Shown here: in pieces, positions 30,234 to 38,571 of the stretch
Layout of the letters: each line of letters begins with the position of its first letter
Position numbering within the stretch: the stretch's first letter is position 1
Assembly: GCF_018141005.1 (NCBI RefSeq)
Contig: NZ_CP046582.1
Span: forward strand, 3,348,001 to 3,412,000
Length of the DNA: 64,000 nt
Direction: 5' to 3'
Source of the DNA: Erwinia sp. E602
Lineage (GTDB): Bacteria; Pseudomonadota; Gammaproteobacteria; Enterobacterales; Enterobacteriaceae
Program-made: the position numbers and the translations under genes
The notes under the pieces: model-generated
The model's input: only the letters and a program-made list of their open reading frames with translations
The model's database searches: none
What the model was told of the DNA's origin: nothing

Positions 30234-30998
30234 ATGTCCGACATCTCATCACGCCTGCCGGAAGGCGGCAGGCGCAAACGCACCGATGAAATTATCGCTG
30301 CCATTAAGCAGAGCATTATTGACGATAACCTGCTGCCCGGCGACCGCCTGCCGCAGGAGAAGGCGCTGACCGAACGCTTTGCCGCCGGCAAAAGCACGGT
30401 GCGCGAGGCGCTTAAGGCGCTGGAAGCCGAAGGCTTAATCCGCACCCGCACCGGCCCCGGCGGCGGTGCCTTTATCGACAGCGTGCCGGAAGCGCGCGCA
30501 ATGAGCCTGCTGGGCAACTACCTGTTTACCCGCGAACTGAGCATCGAACACATCTATGCGCTGCGTAAGGTGCTGGAGCCGCAGGTGGCGGTCAGCGCCA
30601 TCGGGCAGATTGATGAGGCCGGCTTCAGCCGCCTGCATCAGCTGATCCGCATTTACGACCACCCTCCTGCCGACGAACAGGAGCGCTGGGACCAGCGCAT
30701 GGCCGAGCTGGACTTTCATCATGTCGTGGCCGGTTTTTCGACGAATCCGCTGCTGGCGTTCTTCTGCCGCTTTCTGCAGCGGCTGCTGAAGGATCTGGCG
30801 GTGTGCAAAGACATCTACCAGCAGCCCGAACCGGTGGATCGCCGCCAGGGGATCGACTATCAGTATCAGCTGATCGAGGCGCTGCGCCGCGGCGACGCCA
30901 CGGCCACCGAACGCATCATGCGCGCGCATATGCAGCACGCCGAACAGGCGATGCTGGCGCTGCAGGCCACCCTGCAGGCGCAGTTTCTGCACGACTGA
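30234..30998 (+). CDS. GntR-family regulator, FadR/FCD subfamily
   Basis: A 254-residue transcription factor. The N-terminal winged helix (about 12-80) contains LLPGDRLPQEKALTERF and the recognition segment KSTVREALKALEAEGLI. The C-terminal helical FCD effector domain (about 95-240) includes the LDFHH metal-ligand type motif near 162-166 and a later His (RAHMQHAEQA). It follows the importer operon by 99 bp in the same orientation and probably controls it in response to the imported compound or a product. Confidence 0.92.
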   Translation: MSDISSRLPEGGRRKRTDEIIAAIKQSIIDDNLLPGDRLPQEKALTERFAAGKSTVREALKALEAEGLIRTRTGPGGGAFIDSVPEARAMSLLGNYLFTRELSIEHIYALRKVLEPQVAVSAIGQIDEAGFSRLHQLIRIYDHPPADEQERWDQRMAELDFHHVVAGFSTNPLLAFFCRFLQRLLKDLAVCKDIYQQPEPVDRRQGIDYQYQLIEALRRGDATATERIMRAHMQHAEQAMLALQATLQAQFLHD

Positions 30999-31090
30999 TC
31001 CACGCCGTTTCCTGAAGGCGTCAAAAATTGCCGGCTTATTTTTGGCTATAGTTAGGTGACGCCCTCAACACCACTCCTTCAGGAAACACG

Positions 31091-32905
31091 ATGAAAAACG
31101 TAAAACGTGCAATAGAAGATCATGGTGTGATTGGCGACCTGCGCACCTGCGCCCTGATCGCCAATGACGGCACCCTCGACTACCTCTGCTGGCCCAACCT
31201 CGACAGCCCGTCGGTGTTCAGCGCCCTGCTGGACAACGACGACGCCGGCGTGTTCAGCCTCAGCCCCGACTGGCCTGACGCCCGCCGCCTGCAGATCTAC
31301 CTGCCGGAGTCCAACCTGCTGCAGACCCGCTGGCTGGATGACGCGGGCGTGGTCGAGGTGACCGACTATATGCCGATCTGTCAGCAGGAAGACCGCCTGC
31401 CGCGCATCATCCGCCGCATCCACGTGGTACACGGCAGCGCCACTATTCAGCTCTGCTGTAATCCGGTGCACGACTACGCCCGCGCTGAAACCCGCGCCAC
31501 CCTGCAGCCCGGTGCGGTGCTGTTTCGCGCCGACGGCCAGCCCGGCCTGCGGCTGACCGGCGACGTGGAGTTTGAGCTGGAAGAGGCCGCGGCGGTGGCG
31601 CGCTTCACCCTGCAGGCCGGCGAGAGCCGCGAGTTTATTTTCGGCAGCGCCGACGATGCGCACCTTGATGATGACGATAACGACCTCTGCTTCCACGACA
31701 CCCTGGCGTACTGGCGGCGCTGGAGCGCGCAGAGCGACTACCGTGGCCGCTGGCGCGAGGCGGTCAACCGCTCGGCCTTAACGCTGAAGCTGCTGACCTC
31801 CTGGCAGCACGGCTCGATCGCCGCCGCCGCCACCTTCGGGCTGCCGGAGGAGCTGGGCGGGGAGCGCAACTGGGACTACCGCGCCGCGTGGATCCGCGAC
31901 GCCTCCTTCAGCATGTACGCGCTGATGCGGCTCGGCTACGTCGACGAAGCGCGCGGCTTTACCCACTGGGTCGGCCGCTGCGTGGAGAACAGCCATCACG
32001 AGGTCGAAAAACTGCAGGTAATGTACCGGCTGGACGGCGGCACCGAGCTGCACGAGAGCGAGCTGCCCCACCTTGCCGGTTACGCCGGTTCCAGCCCGGT
32101 GCGCATCGGTAATGACGCCTGGCGGCAGACCCAGCTGGATATTTACGGCGAGCTGATGGACGCCATCTACCTCGCCAACAAGTACGGTGAGGCGATTTCG
32201 CAGCGCGGCTGGAACCACGTCTGCCGGATGATTGACTACGTTGCCGATCACTGGCGGCAGAAGGACGCCGGCATCTGGGAGATGCGCGGTGAACCGGAGC
32301 ACTTCCTGCACTCGCGGCTGATGTGCTGGGTGGCGCTGGATCGCGCGCTGCGCCTCGGTGAAAAACGCTCGCTGCAGATGCCCGCCGAACGCTGGCGCGA
32401 GGCGCGCGACGCCATCCGCCAGGATATCTGGGACAATTTCTGGTGCCCGGAGCGCGGCCATTTTGTCGCCACGCAGAACGGCAGGTTTGTCGATGCCTCG
32501 ATGCTGCTGATGCCGCTGGTACGCTTCGTCGCCGCCACCGATCCGGACTGGCTGGCAACGCTGGACGCCATCAAACGCTATCTGGTGCGCGACGGCATGG
32601 TGCGGCGCTATAACGTCGAAGAGACCCCGGCCGACGGGCTGCAGGGGGATGAGGGGGCGTTCGCCGCCTGCTCGTTCTGGTACGTGGAGTGCCTGGCACG
32701 CGCCGGCCGGCTGGAGGAGGCCCACTTTGAGTTCGAGAAGCTGCTCAGCTACGCTAACCCGCTGGGGCTGTTTGCCGAAGAGTTCGACAGCCGCGGGCAC
32801 GCGCTGGGCAACACCCCGCAGGCGCTAACCCATCTGGCGCTGATCAGCGCGGCTTATTTCCTCAACCGCCGCCTGGACAATCAGGATCCGCAGTGGCAGC
32901 CCTGA
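31091..32905 (+). CDS. Glycoside hydrolase family 15 protein (glucoamylase/trehalase-like)
   Basis: A 604-residue cytoplasmic enzyme without a signal peptide. The N-terminal beta-sandwich (about 1-220, starting IEDHGVIGDLRTCALI) is followed by an (alpha/alpha)6 catalytic barrel with the GH15 motifs ERNWDYRAAWIRDASFS (about 258-274), DEGAFAACSFW (near 517-527) and LFAEEFD near 560. Members hydrolyse alpha-glucosidic bonds such as trehalose or short glucans; the substrate is not determined here. An AGGAAA ribosome site precedes the ATG. It has its own transcript position, 92 bp after the GntR gene. Confidence 0.9.
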   Translation: MKNVKRAIEDHGVIGDLRTCALIANDGTLDYLCWPNLDSPSVFSALLDNDDAGVFSLSPDWPDARRLQIYLPESNLLQTRWLDDAGVVEVTDYMPICQQEDRLPRIIRRIHVVHGSATIQLCCNPVHDYARAETRATLQPGAVLFRADGQPGLRLTGDVEFELEEAAAVARFTLQAGESREFIFGSADDAHLDDDDNDLCFHDTLAYWRRWSAQSDYRGRWREAVNRSALTLKLLTSWQHGSIAAAATFGLPEELGGERNWDYRAAWIRDASFSMYALMRLGYVDEARGFTHWVGRCVENSHHEVEKLQVMYRLDGGTELHESELPHLAGYAGSSPVRIGNDAWRQTQLDIYGELMDAIYLANKYGEAISQRGWNHVCRMIDYVADHWRQKDAGIWEMRGEPEHFLHSRLMCWVALDRALRLGEKRSLQMPAERWREARDAIRQDIWDNFWCPERGHFVATQNGRFVDASMLLMPLVRFVAATDPDWLATLDAIKRYLVRDGMVRRYNVEETPADGLQGDEGAFAACSFWYVECLARAGRLEEAHFEFEKLLSYANPLGLFAEEFDSRGHALGNTPQALTHLALISAAYFLNRRLDNQDPQWQP

Positions 32906-32909
32906 AAAA

Positions 32910-32926
32910 GCCGCCCCGGGGGCGGC
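32910..32926. terminator. GC hairpin after the GH15 gene
   Basis: GCCGCCCC/GGGGCGGC arms, directly after the GH15 stop. The A5 run before it gives a U-tract only in the minus direction, so it is strongest as a minus-strand terminator and may also slow plus-strand transcription. Confidence 0.5.
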
Positions 32927-33082
32927 GAACTGCTGACTTTAGCGACAGTTGAGCGTAAAGATAGTTCAGCAGGATAAATCCAGGTTTCCCCTGACGCAAT
33001 AATGCACATATAATGCGCAACCGGCCTTAAAGGCCGGATTGGGTCGTTTATCAACAGTCTACATGGCGCTACACCTGAATTT

Positions 33083-34279
33083 ATGAAAAAGACCATTCGT
33101 GCGTTTGTCACCCTGTTTCTGGCCGCAGCGGCAGTCAGCCACTCCGCCTTTGCCGTGGTTTATCCCCTGCCGCCGGCCAACAGCCGCCTGACCGGAGAGA
33201 ACCTGGAAATCACCATTCCTGAGGACAGCAAGCTGCCTCTGGAAGCCTTTGCCGCCCAGTATCAGATGGGGCTGAGCAATATTCTGGAAGCCAACCCGGG
33301 CGTGGACGTTTACCTGCCGAAGGCGGGCAGCAAACTGATCATCCCTCAGCAGCTGCTGCTGCCGGATGCGCCGCGTGAGGGCATCGTGATCAACAGCGCC
33401 GAAATGCGCCTCTACTACTACCCGAAAGGCAAGAAAACCGTGGTGGTGCTGCCAATCGGCATCGGCGAACTGGGTAAAGATACCCCGGTGAACTGGACCA
33501 CCACCGTTCAGCGTAAGAAAGACGGCCCGACCTGGACGCCGACCAAAAAGATGCACGCCGAGTACGCCGCGCGCGGTGAGACCCTGGCCCCGGTGTTCCC
33601 GGCCGGCCCGGATAACCCGATGGGCCTGTACGCGCTCTACATCGGCAACCTGTATGCCATCCACGGTACCAACGCCAACTTCGGTATCGGCCTGCGCGTC
33701 AGCCACGGCTGCGTGCGCCTGCGCGCCGACGACATCAAGTGGCTGTTCGACAACGTGCCGGTCGGCACCCGCGTGCAGTTTATCGACCAGCCGGTGAAGG
33801 CCTCGGTTGAGCCGGACGGTTCGCGCTACGTCGAGATCCACAATCCGCTGTCCGAGACCGAAGAGCAGTTTAAATCCCGTGAGCCGGTGCCGCTGACGCT
33901 GAGCGCGGCGGTTAACAAGGTGGTAAGCGACGCCAGCGTCAATACCACCGCGATGGAAGACGCGCTGAAGCTGCGCTCCGGTATGCCGGTGAAGGTTAAC
34001 GGTCCGGCGGATGAGAACATCACCCAGCCGGTCGCCGTGCCGGAGCAGGATGGCGCGCTGCCGAAAGAGGAGCCAATGACCCCGGTGACCACCGAAGGCG
34101 CTAACGTGGTGGCCCCGGCCGCGACCGATGCCGCTCAGCCGGTAACCACTGAAGCGGCTCAGCCTGCAACCGATGCTGCACAGCCTGCGGCAACCGACGC
34201 TGCGCCAGCCGATCAGACTGCCGCTCCGGCCATTCAGGGCCTGACCCAGCCTGGCCCGGTCTACAGCCAGCCGAAGTAA
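33083..34279 (+). CDS. ldtB: L,D-transpeptidase attaching Braun lipoprotein to peptidoglycan (YbiS/LdtB)
   Basis: A 398-residue periplasmic enzyme. A signal peptide (1-24, ending SAFA) precedes a LysM-like segment (about 38-90) and the YkuD catalytic domain (about 95-235) with HGTN near 190 and SHGCVR at about 207-212 (catalytic Cys210). Residues 25-300 are very close to E. coli LdtB, which links Lpp to DAP. E. coli LdtB ends near residue 306; here about 90 extra residues of Ala/Thr/Pro/Gln repeats ([12 protein letters not shown]) follow, an apparent lineage-specific flexible tail. Confidence 0.92.
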   Translation: MKKTIRAFVTLFLAAAAVSHSAFAVVYPLPPANSRLTGENLEITIPEDSKLPLEAFAAQYQMGLSNILEANPGVDVYLPKAGSKLIIPQQLLLPDAPREGIVINSAEMRLYYYPKGKKTVVVLPIGIGELGKDTPVNWTTTVQRKKDGPTWTPTKKMHAEYAARGETLAPVFPAGPDNPMGLYALYIGNLYAIHGTNANFGIGLRVSHGCVRLRADDIKWLFDNVPVGTRVQFIDQPVKASVEPDGSRYVEIHNPLSETEEQFKSREPVPLTLSAAVNKVVSDASVNTTAMEDALKLRSGMPVKVNGPADENITQPVAVPEQDGALPKEEPMTPVTTEGANVVAPAATDAAQPVTTEAAQPATDAAQPAATDAAPADQTAAPAIQGLTQPGPVYSQPK

Positions 34280-34290
34280 AGACTTAACTG

Positions 34291-34314
34291 CCAGGGCATC
34301 GTTGTATGCCCTGG
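34291..34314 (+). terminator. Hairpin after ldtB
   Basis: CCAGGGCAT/ATGCCCTGG, a perfect 9 bp stem with a 6 nt loop, 12 nt after the stop. No U-tract follows, so factor-independent termination is uncertain. Confidence 0.5.
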
Positions 34315-34322
34315 TGCAAGGT

Positions 34323-34427
34323 CGGCCGTTGGCGGGCAGATCGCCGGGTCGCCGTGAACCCCTCCCTGGGGGCTCGGATGCCGCATCCTTGCGGCATACG
34401 CCCGGCTAACCTGTCCCCCCAACGGCC
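34323..34427. repeat. Imperfect ~105 bp palindrome related to the dispersed repeat family
   Basis: Ends pair as GGCCGTTGG...GCCGGG against its complement. The core (cccctccctgggggct type) resembles the centre of the 103 bp palindromes at 37042 and 47245. A diverged member or separate family. Confidence 0.45.
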
Positions 34428-34488
34428 TCCCACTTAGGCTGTCTAATCGCTGTTTTATAAGTCAAAAAAATCCAAACCAAAACATCAA

Positions 34489-34564
34489 TCCAGGTCCAGG
34501 TCCAGATCCAGGTACAGGTCCAGGTACAGGTCTTAATCCAATCTAATCTAATCTAATCTAATCT
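34489..34564 (+). repeat. Adjacent 6-nt and 5-nt microsatellites
   Basis: Seven TCCAGG-like hexamers (34489-34530, with TCCAGA and TACAGG variants), then six AATCT-like pentamers (34535-34564, first one AATCC). Located in the 430 bp gene-free gap between ldtB and the CorA-like gene; the remainder of that gap shows no feature. Confidence 0.9.
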
Positions 34565-34711
34565 GCAGCCAGCAATAATCGATATCCAGGCCAGTGATCA
34601 GGATTGCGTTCTGACCTTAATCTGGCCAAATCCTGTTGATCGGCATCAAAGGGGACTTAGAGTCAGCGACTTAAATTTACAGGGCAATCGGGATAATCCG
34701 CCTACGCCTCA

Positions 34712-35740
34712 TCACTCTTTATCGCGCCTGCGCAGTACCAGCCAGGCCGCCGCGACGGTAAACAGCGTGACCAGCAGCACCAGCAGCAGGAAGCCGTGCG
34801 GGTTGTTGGCCAGCGGTACGCCGCCGACGTTCATGCCAAAGAAGCCGGCCACCAGGTTGATCGGCAGCGCCAGCACGGTGATCAGCGTCAGGGTAAACAG
34901 CGTGCGGTTGCTCTGCTCCAGCTGCTGCGCGGTGACCTCTTCCTGCAGCAGGCGGATGCGTTCGGTCAGGCCGTTGAGGTCGTTCAGCACCACGGTGAAC
35001 TCTTCGGTGAACTGGCGCAGCTCCTGTACCACGCTGAAGTGCAGCCAGGCCGGCGGCCGGTTGAGCAGGCGAAACAGCGCCGCCGGCTCCGGGGCCAGCA
35101 GGCGCTGGTAGCGGATCAGCGTGCGGCGCAGCCGCCCCAGCTCGGCGCGGTTGCTTTTGCTGTGCTGGCCGAGCAGGCGCTCTTCGATCCGATCGACGTA
35201 AAGGCTGGACTGCCGCACGATCAGCCCCAGCAGATCCTCCTGCTCCGCCAGCAGCTGGGCCAGCAGTTCGGTGGAAGATCGCAGCCCCAGTTCGGGCAGA
35301 CGGCGCTGCAGCTGCTCGACCAGCCGCACCGGTTTATGTCGTGCGCTGACCACCAGCCCGTCGCGGCACCAGATCCACAGCGTAGCGTTCTCTTCGCCGC
35401 TTTCACGCGGGTCGAAGTTGACGTCGTTCAGCACCGCCATCAGCGCGTCGTTTTGCCGTTCAATGCGGGTGCTGTGCGAGCCGTGCTGGATCTCATCAAA
35501 GAAATCATCATCGACGGCGAAATGGGTTTTCAGCCAGCGCGGCGCGGCGGCGTGGTTGAGGTTTACGTGCAGCCAGAGGAAGTTGCCCTCCTGCTGCGGG
35601 CCTTGCCAGGCTTCGCAACACTGCTGCACCGTCAGTACCTGGGGCGGCTGTTCGCTGATAAACCGATAGCCGTAAATCAATCCGGAAACATCGTCACTGA
35701 AGTCAGTTTTTTGCCGCAGCAGCGGCAGGCGTTCGGTCAT
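34712..35740 (-). CDS. CorA/ZntB-family divalent cation transporter
   Basis: A 342-residue inner-membrane channel. The long cytoplasmic N-domain is followed by two C-terminal helices with the family's GMN selectivity motif (FFGMNVGGVP near 300). The GMN motif defines CorA-type Mg2+/Co2+/Zn2+ transport; length and the VGGVP form favour the ZntB branch. The ATG at 35740 (MTERLPLL) was chosen over a GTG at 35818 because upstream residues are low-complexity Pro/Ser. The ribosome site is weak in both cases. Confidence 0.88.
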   Translation of the reverse strand: MTERLPLLRQKTDFSDDVSGLIYGYRFISEQPPQVLTVQQCCEAWQGPQQEGNFLWLHVNLNHAAAPRWLKTHFAVDDDFFDEIQHGSHSTRIERQNDALMAVLNDVNFDPRESGEENATLWIWCRDGLVVSARHKPVRLVEQLQRRLPELGLRSSTELLAQLLAEQEDLLGLIVRQSSLYVDRIEERLLGQHSKSNRAELGRLRRTLIRYQRLLAPEPAALFRLLNRPPAWLHFSVVQELRQFTEEFTVVLNDLNGLTERIRLLQEEVTAQQLEQSNRTLFTLTLITVLALPINLVAGFFGMNVGGVPLANNPHGFLLLVLLVTLFTVAAAWLVLRRRDKE

Positions 35741-35950
35741 AGGGGTACCCGGCGGGGCAGGTGACGGCAATGGCTCTATCCTGCCGCAGGTTGATGACGT
35801 TTTTGTTACAGGCGGCACCGTTTGCGCAAATTCCCGCCGACACCGTCATTTTTCTGTCACACAAACTGCGTATTACCAAGGGTAACTTTTTTCATCCCTG
35901 CGGTGCACCACCGCCACCCCCAACGGTGCCTTTGATTCCGGAGCCCGATC

Positions 35951-36868
35951 ATGTCTATGCAAGGCAATGAATTTAAATCAGAAAATTTTCACCAGCGCCT
36001 GTTGCAGGAGTTTTACGACAGCTACGATGAGGAGCTGGAGATGGAGCTTGACGACATTCGATTCGGCGACGGCAGCGAGATGGCGCCGGACGAGAAGGCG
36101 TGGCGTAAGTACTATTTCCGCGAGCTGCTGCGTCTGCAGGGCGAGCTGCTGAAGATGCAGGACTGGGTGATGCGTACCGGCCACCGGCTGGTGATTATTT
36201 TCGAGGGGCGCGATGCGGCGGGTAAAGGTGGGGTGATTAAACGCATTACCCAGCGTCTGAATCCGCGCACCTGCCGGGTGGCCGCCCTGCCCGCCCCTAA
36301 CGATCGCGAGCGCACGCAGTGGTATTTCCAGCGCTATATTGCCCATCTGCCGGCCGCCGGTGAGATGGTGCTGTTTGACCGCAGCTGGTATAACCGCGCG
36401 GGCGTTGAGCGGGTGATGGGCTTTTGTAACGAGCAGGAGGTGGAGGAGTTTTACCGCAGCGTGCCGGAGTTTGAGAAGATGCTGACCCGCAGCGGGATTC
36501 AGATCGTGAAGTACTGGTTTTCGATTACCGATGAGGAGCAGGAGCTGCGTTTCCTGAGCCGTATTCACGATCCGCTGAAGCAGTGGAAGCTGAGCCCGAT
36601 GGATCTGGAGAGCCGCCGTCGCTGGGAGGAGTATACCGAGGCGAAGGAGGAGATGCTGGAGCGCACCAATATTGATGAGGCGCCGTGGTGGGTGGTGCAG
36701 GGCGTGGATAAGAAGAAGGCGCGTCTGAACTGCATCAGCCATTTGTTGCGTCAGGTGCCGTATGAGGATGCCGCGCCGAAGTCGATTACGTTGCCGGAGC
36801 GTGAGCGCCACGATGAGTATCGTCGCAGCCCGGTGCCGGAAGGGATGATTGTGCCCGAGGTGTACTGA
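35951..36868 (+). CDS. ppk2: Polyphosphate kinase 2
   Basis: A 305-residue single-domain PPK2 that transfers phosphate between polyphosphate and nucleotides. It has Walker A GRDAAGKGG (about 90-98), the lid-type PRTCRVAALPAPNDRE segment and Walker B FDRSWYNRAGVERVMGF (about 139-155). The ATG at 35951 is preceded by GGAG. Class (NDP or NMP preference) cannot be fixed from sequence alone. Transcribed away from the CorA-like gene. Confidence 0.93.
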   Translation: MSMQGNEFKSENFHQRLLQEFYDSYDEELEMELDDIRFGDGSEMAPDEKAWRKYYFRELLRLQGELLKMQDWVMRTGHRLVIIFEGRDAAGKGGVIKRITQRLNPRTCRVAALPAPNDRERTQWYFQRYIAHLPAAGEMVLFDRSWYNRAGVERVMGFCNEQEVEEFYRSVPEFEKMLTRSGIQIVKYWFSITDEEQELRFLSRIHDPLKQWKLSPMDLESRRRWEEYTEAKEEMLERTNIDEAPWWVVQGVDKKKARLNCISHLLRQVPYEDAAPKSITLPERERHDEYRRSPVPEGMIVPEVY

Positions 36869-37041
36869 ATCGGGGTATCGCGTTGCTGTCGGTTAGTCGC
36901 TGCGGGTGTGTTGCTTTTGTCGCTGTGCTTTCACTTGTTGCTGTTGCGTTGCTGTGGGTTAGTCGCTGCGGGAACGGTGGCAGACGTGGCGGGTTATTGC
37001 GTGGCTGTGGGTGAGTCGCTAAGGGAGCCGTGATCGGGCGT

Positions 37042-37144
37042 ATCGGGGATATCCGGAACACGGACACGCCGTAAACCCATCCATGGGGGCTTGGCATCGC
37101 CCATCCATGGGCGCTGACAGTCCGCTTATCCGGATATCCCCGAT
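37042..37144 (+). repeat. Palindromic element, copy 1 (103 bp type)
   Basis: Terminal inverted repeats of 15 bp (ATCGGGGATATCCGG and complement), with an internal catccatggg-rich core that can fold into one long hairpin. Identical to 37309-37411. Confidence 0.9.
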
Positions 37145-37308
37145 TGCCTTTGAGCTGCTGAGTCGCTGTTGGGTGAGTTGCTTTTATCGCTGTGCGTTTA
37201 ATTGTTGCTATTGGGTTGCTGTGGATTAGTTGCTGCGGGTGCGGTAGCAGACATGTCGGGTTATTACGTGGCTGTCGGTCAGTCGCTGCGGGAGCCGTGA
37301 TCGGGCGT

Positions 37309-37411
37309 ATCGGGGATATCCGGAACACGGACACGCCGTAAACCCATCCATGGGGGCTTGGCATCGCCCATCCATGGGCGCTGACAGTCCGCTTATCCGG
37401 ATATCCCCGAT
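37309..37411 (+). repeat. Palindromic element, copy 2 (103 bp type)
   Basis: Identical to the element at 37042-37144, exactly 267 bp downstream as part of the tandem duplication. Confidence 0.9.
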
Positions 37412-37516
37412 TGCCTTTGAGCTGCTGAGTCGCTGCGGGTGTGTTGCTTTTACAGCGGCGTTCGCTCTGGCAGTCATGTGGCTGTTAGTGAGGTGTTTTT
37501 GGCTGTTTTTTGTCCG

Positions 37517-37732
37517 TTAGTGGATCGCTGTGAGAGCCGGGATTGCGGGTAGTATGCTACTTTCATCTTCGAAGCGCAGGCTGAGCATCTCGATTTTCTC
37601 TACCAGGATCCACATGAGTACATCGCGCGTTATCGGCTGACGGAGTTCAGTTATCGCGTAGGCCAGCGCCCGGCACTGATCGCATAATTCGGTATCGTCC
37701 AGGCTGGCTGAATCGGAAATTCCGTAGTTCAT
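37517..37732 (-). CDS. Small protein of unknown function (71 aa)
   Basis: A 71-residue acidic, helical protein (DDTELCDQCRALAYAITE...LVEKIEMLSL). An excellent GGAGGTG site 5 nt before the ATG and coupling to the short frame upstream support a real gene. The helical pattern is faintly like DUF3077 small proteins, but I do not assign it. No signal or membrane segment. Confidence 0.55.
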   Translation of the reverse strand: MNYGISDSASLDDTELCDQCRALAYAITELRQPITRDVLMWILVEKIEMLSLRFEDESSILPAIPALTAIH

Positions 37733-37818
37733 TTTGCACCTCCGTTTAAAGAGGTGGCTGGATATTGCGCTGAAACAGTGGTGATAACTGTCTCATTAGA
37801 AATAGTCTTTCTGATCAT
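37729..37818 (-). CDS. Very small protein upstream of and overlapping the 71-aa gene (29 aa)
   Basis: ATG at 37818 opens a 29-codon frame whose stop overlaps the next ATG by 4 nt (ATGA). An AGAGAC site precedes it. The frame is open further upstream to 37923. It could be a leader peptide for the 71-aa gene or part of a longer small protein. No homology recognised. Confidence 0.35.
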   Translation of the reverse strand: MIRKTISNETVITTVSAQYPATSLNGGAK

Positions 37819-37929
37819 GATGTCGTCTCTTCTGTATACGGGACTGACGTCAGAAACTCGTATTCTCAGATCTGCCAGAAAGAACAGGCATTCGCCACAG
37901 AGAAAATGATGATTCTGACGCAAATCCTC

Positions 37930-37949
37930 CCCGGCTTAATTAAGCCGGG
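37930..37949. promoter_or_regulatory. Perfect 20 bp palindrome upstream of the small-protein pair
   Basis: CCCGGCTTAA joined directly to its complement, 110 bp before the 29-aa start. It has the form of an operator or a no-loop hairpin. No T-tract follows on the minus strand. Confidence 0.4.
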
Positions 37950-38184
37950 AGATTGTGCCAGGAAGACGTCAAGAACGCCCTCGCTCATTGCTCTGTTATC
38001 AGAACGCCAATTCTGATATCGACTGGTGTCGACAAAACTAATTTACGCCTGAATATCTTTATTGCCAGTGGATATTCAAGCCAATTTAAGAAAATGGAAG
38101 ACGGCTCGAAAACTAATGTAATACCGGTGAAATCAACAAACCCTGTTTGTTTTTACTAACAGCGAAACGGCTGCGTGGAGGATT

Positions 38185-38323
38185 CGCGGTATGGGGACAG
38201 GTTAGCCGGGCGTACGGCGCAGGACGCGCCGTCCGAGCCTCCATGGACGGATGATGTATTGCAGCCCGGATGTTCGGGCTGCAATACATCAACGGCGTCC
38301 CGGCGTTCTGACCCCATACCGCG
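38185..38323 (+). repeat. 139 bp nested palindrome
   Basis: Outer arms CGCGGTATGGGG... and complement enclose an inner perfect hairpin (38253-38268 with 38275-38290, 16 bp arms, 6 nt loop). Degenerate copies of the outer arm and the adjoining gagccccggcacc motif recur at about 38370-38475. From 37950 to 38571 no gene is supported. Confidence 0.8.
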
Positions 38324-38571
38324 AGCCCCGGCACCCAATCCGCAGCTGTGCTTTTAGCTAAGCAACGACTTCAGCCTCCCGGCGTTTCGCCCCCATACTG
38401 CGAGCCCCGGCACCTAACCCACAGCAAGGCTTTTAGCTGCAAGCCACGGCTTTAGCGTCCCTACGTTCTGTCCCAATATATAGTAATAACTTGTCGCCAA
38501 ACTTTGCAGGCTTTGTTAGCACGCTAAGGGTATGATAGTGGATTACTTAATCCTGTTTTTGGCTCCGCTTT

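Larger units (their letters stand above)
36910..37443 (+). repeat. 267 bp tandem duplication carrying two palindromic elements
   Basis: The unit starting at 36910 (GTTGCTTTTGTCGCTGTG) begins again at 37177, and a third copy starts near 37443. Copies differ at scattered bases in the T/G-rich part but carry an unchanged 103 bp palindrome each. No gene is seen from 36869 to 37516. Confidence 0.9.

Noticed and set aside
37953..38159. 68-codon plus-strand frame before the nested palindrome
   Set aside because: No ribosome site, no homology recognised, lies in repeat-rich DNA.
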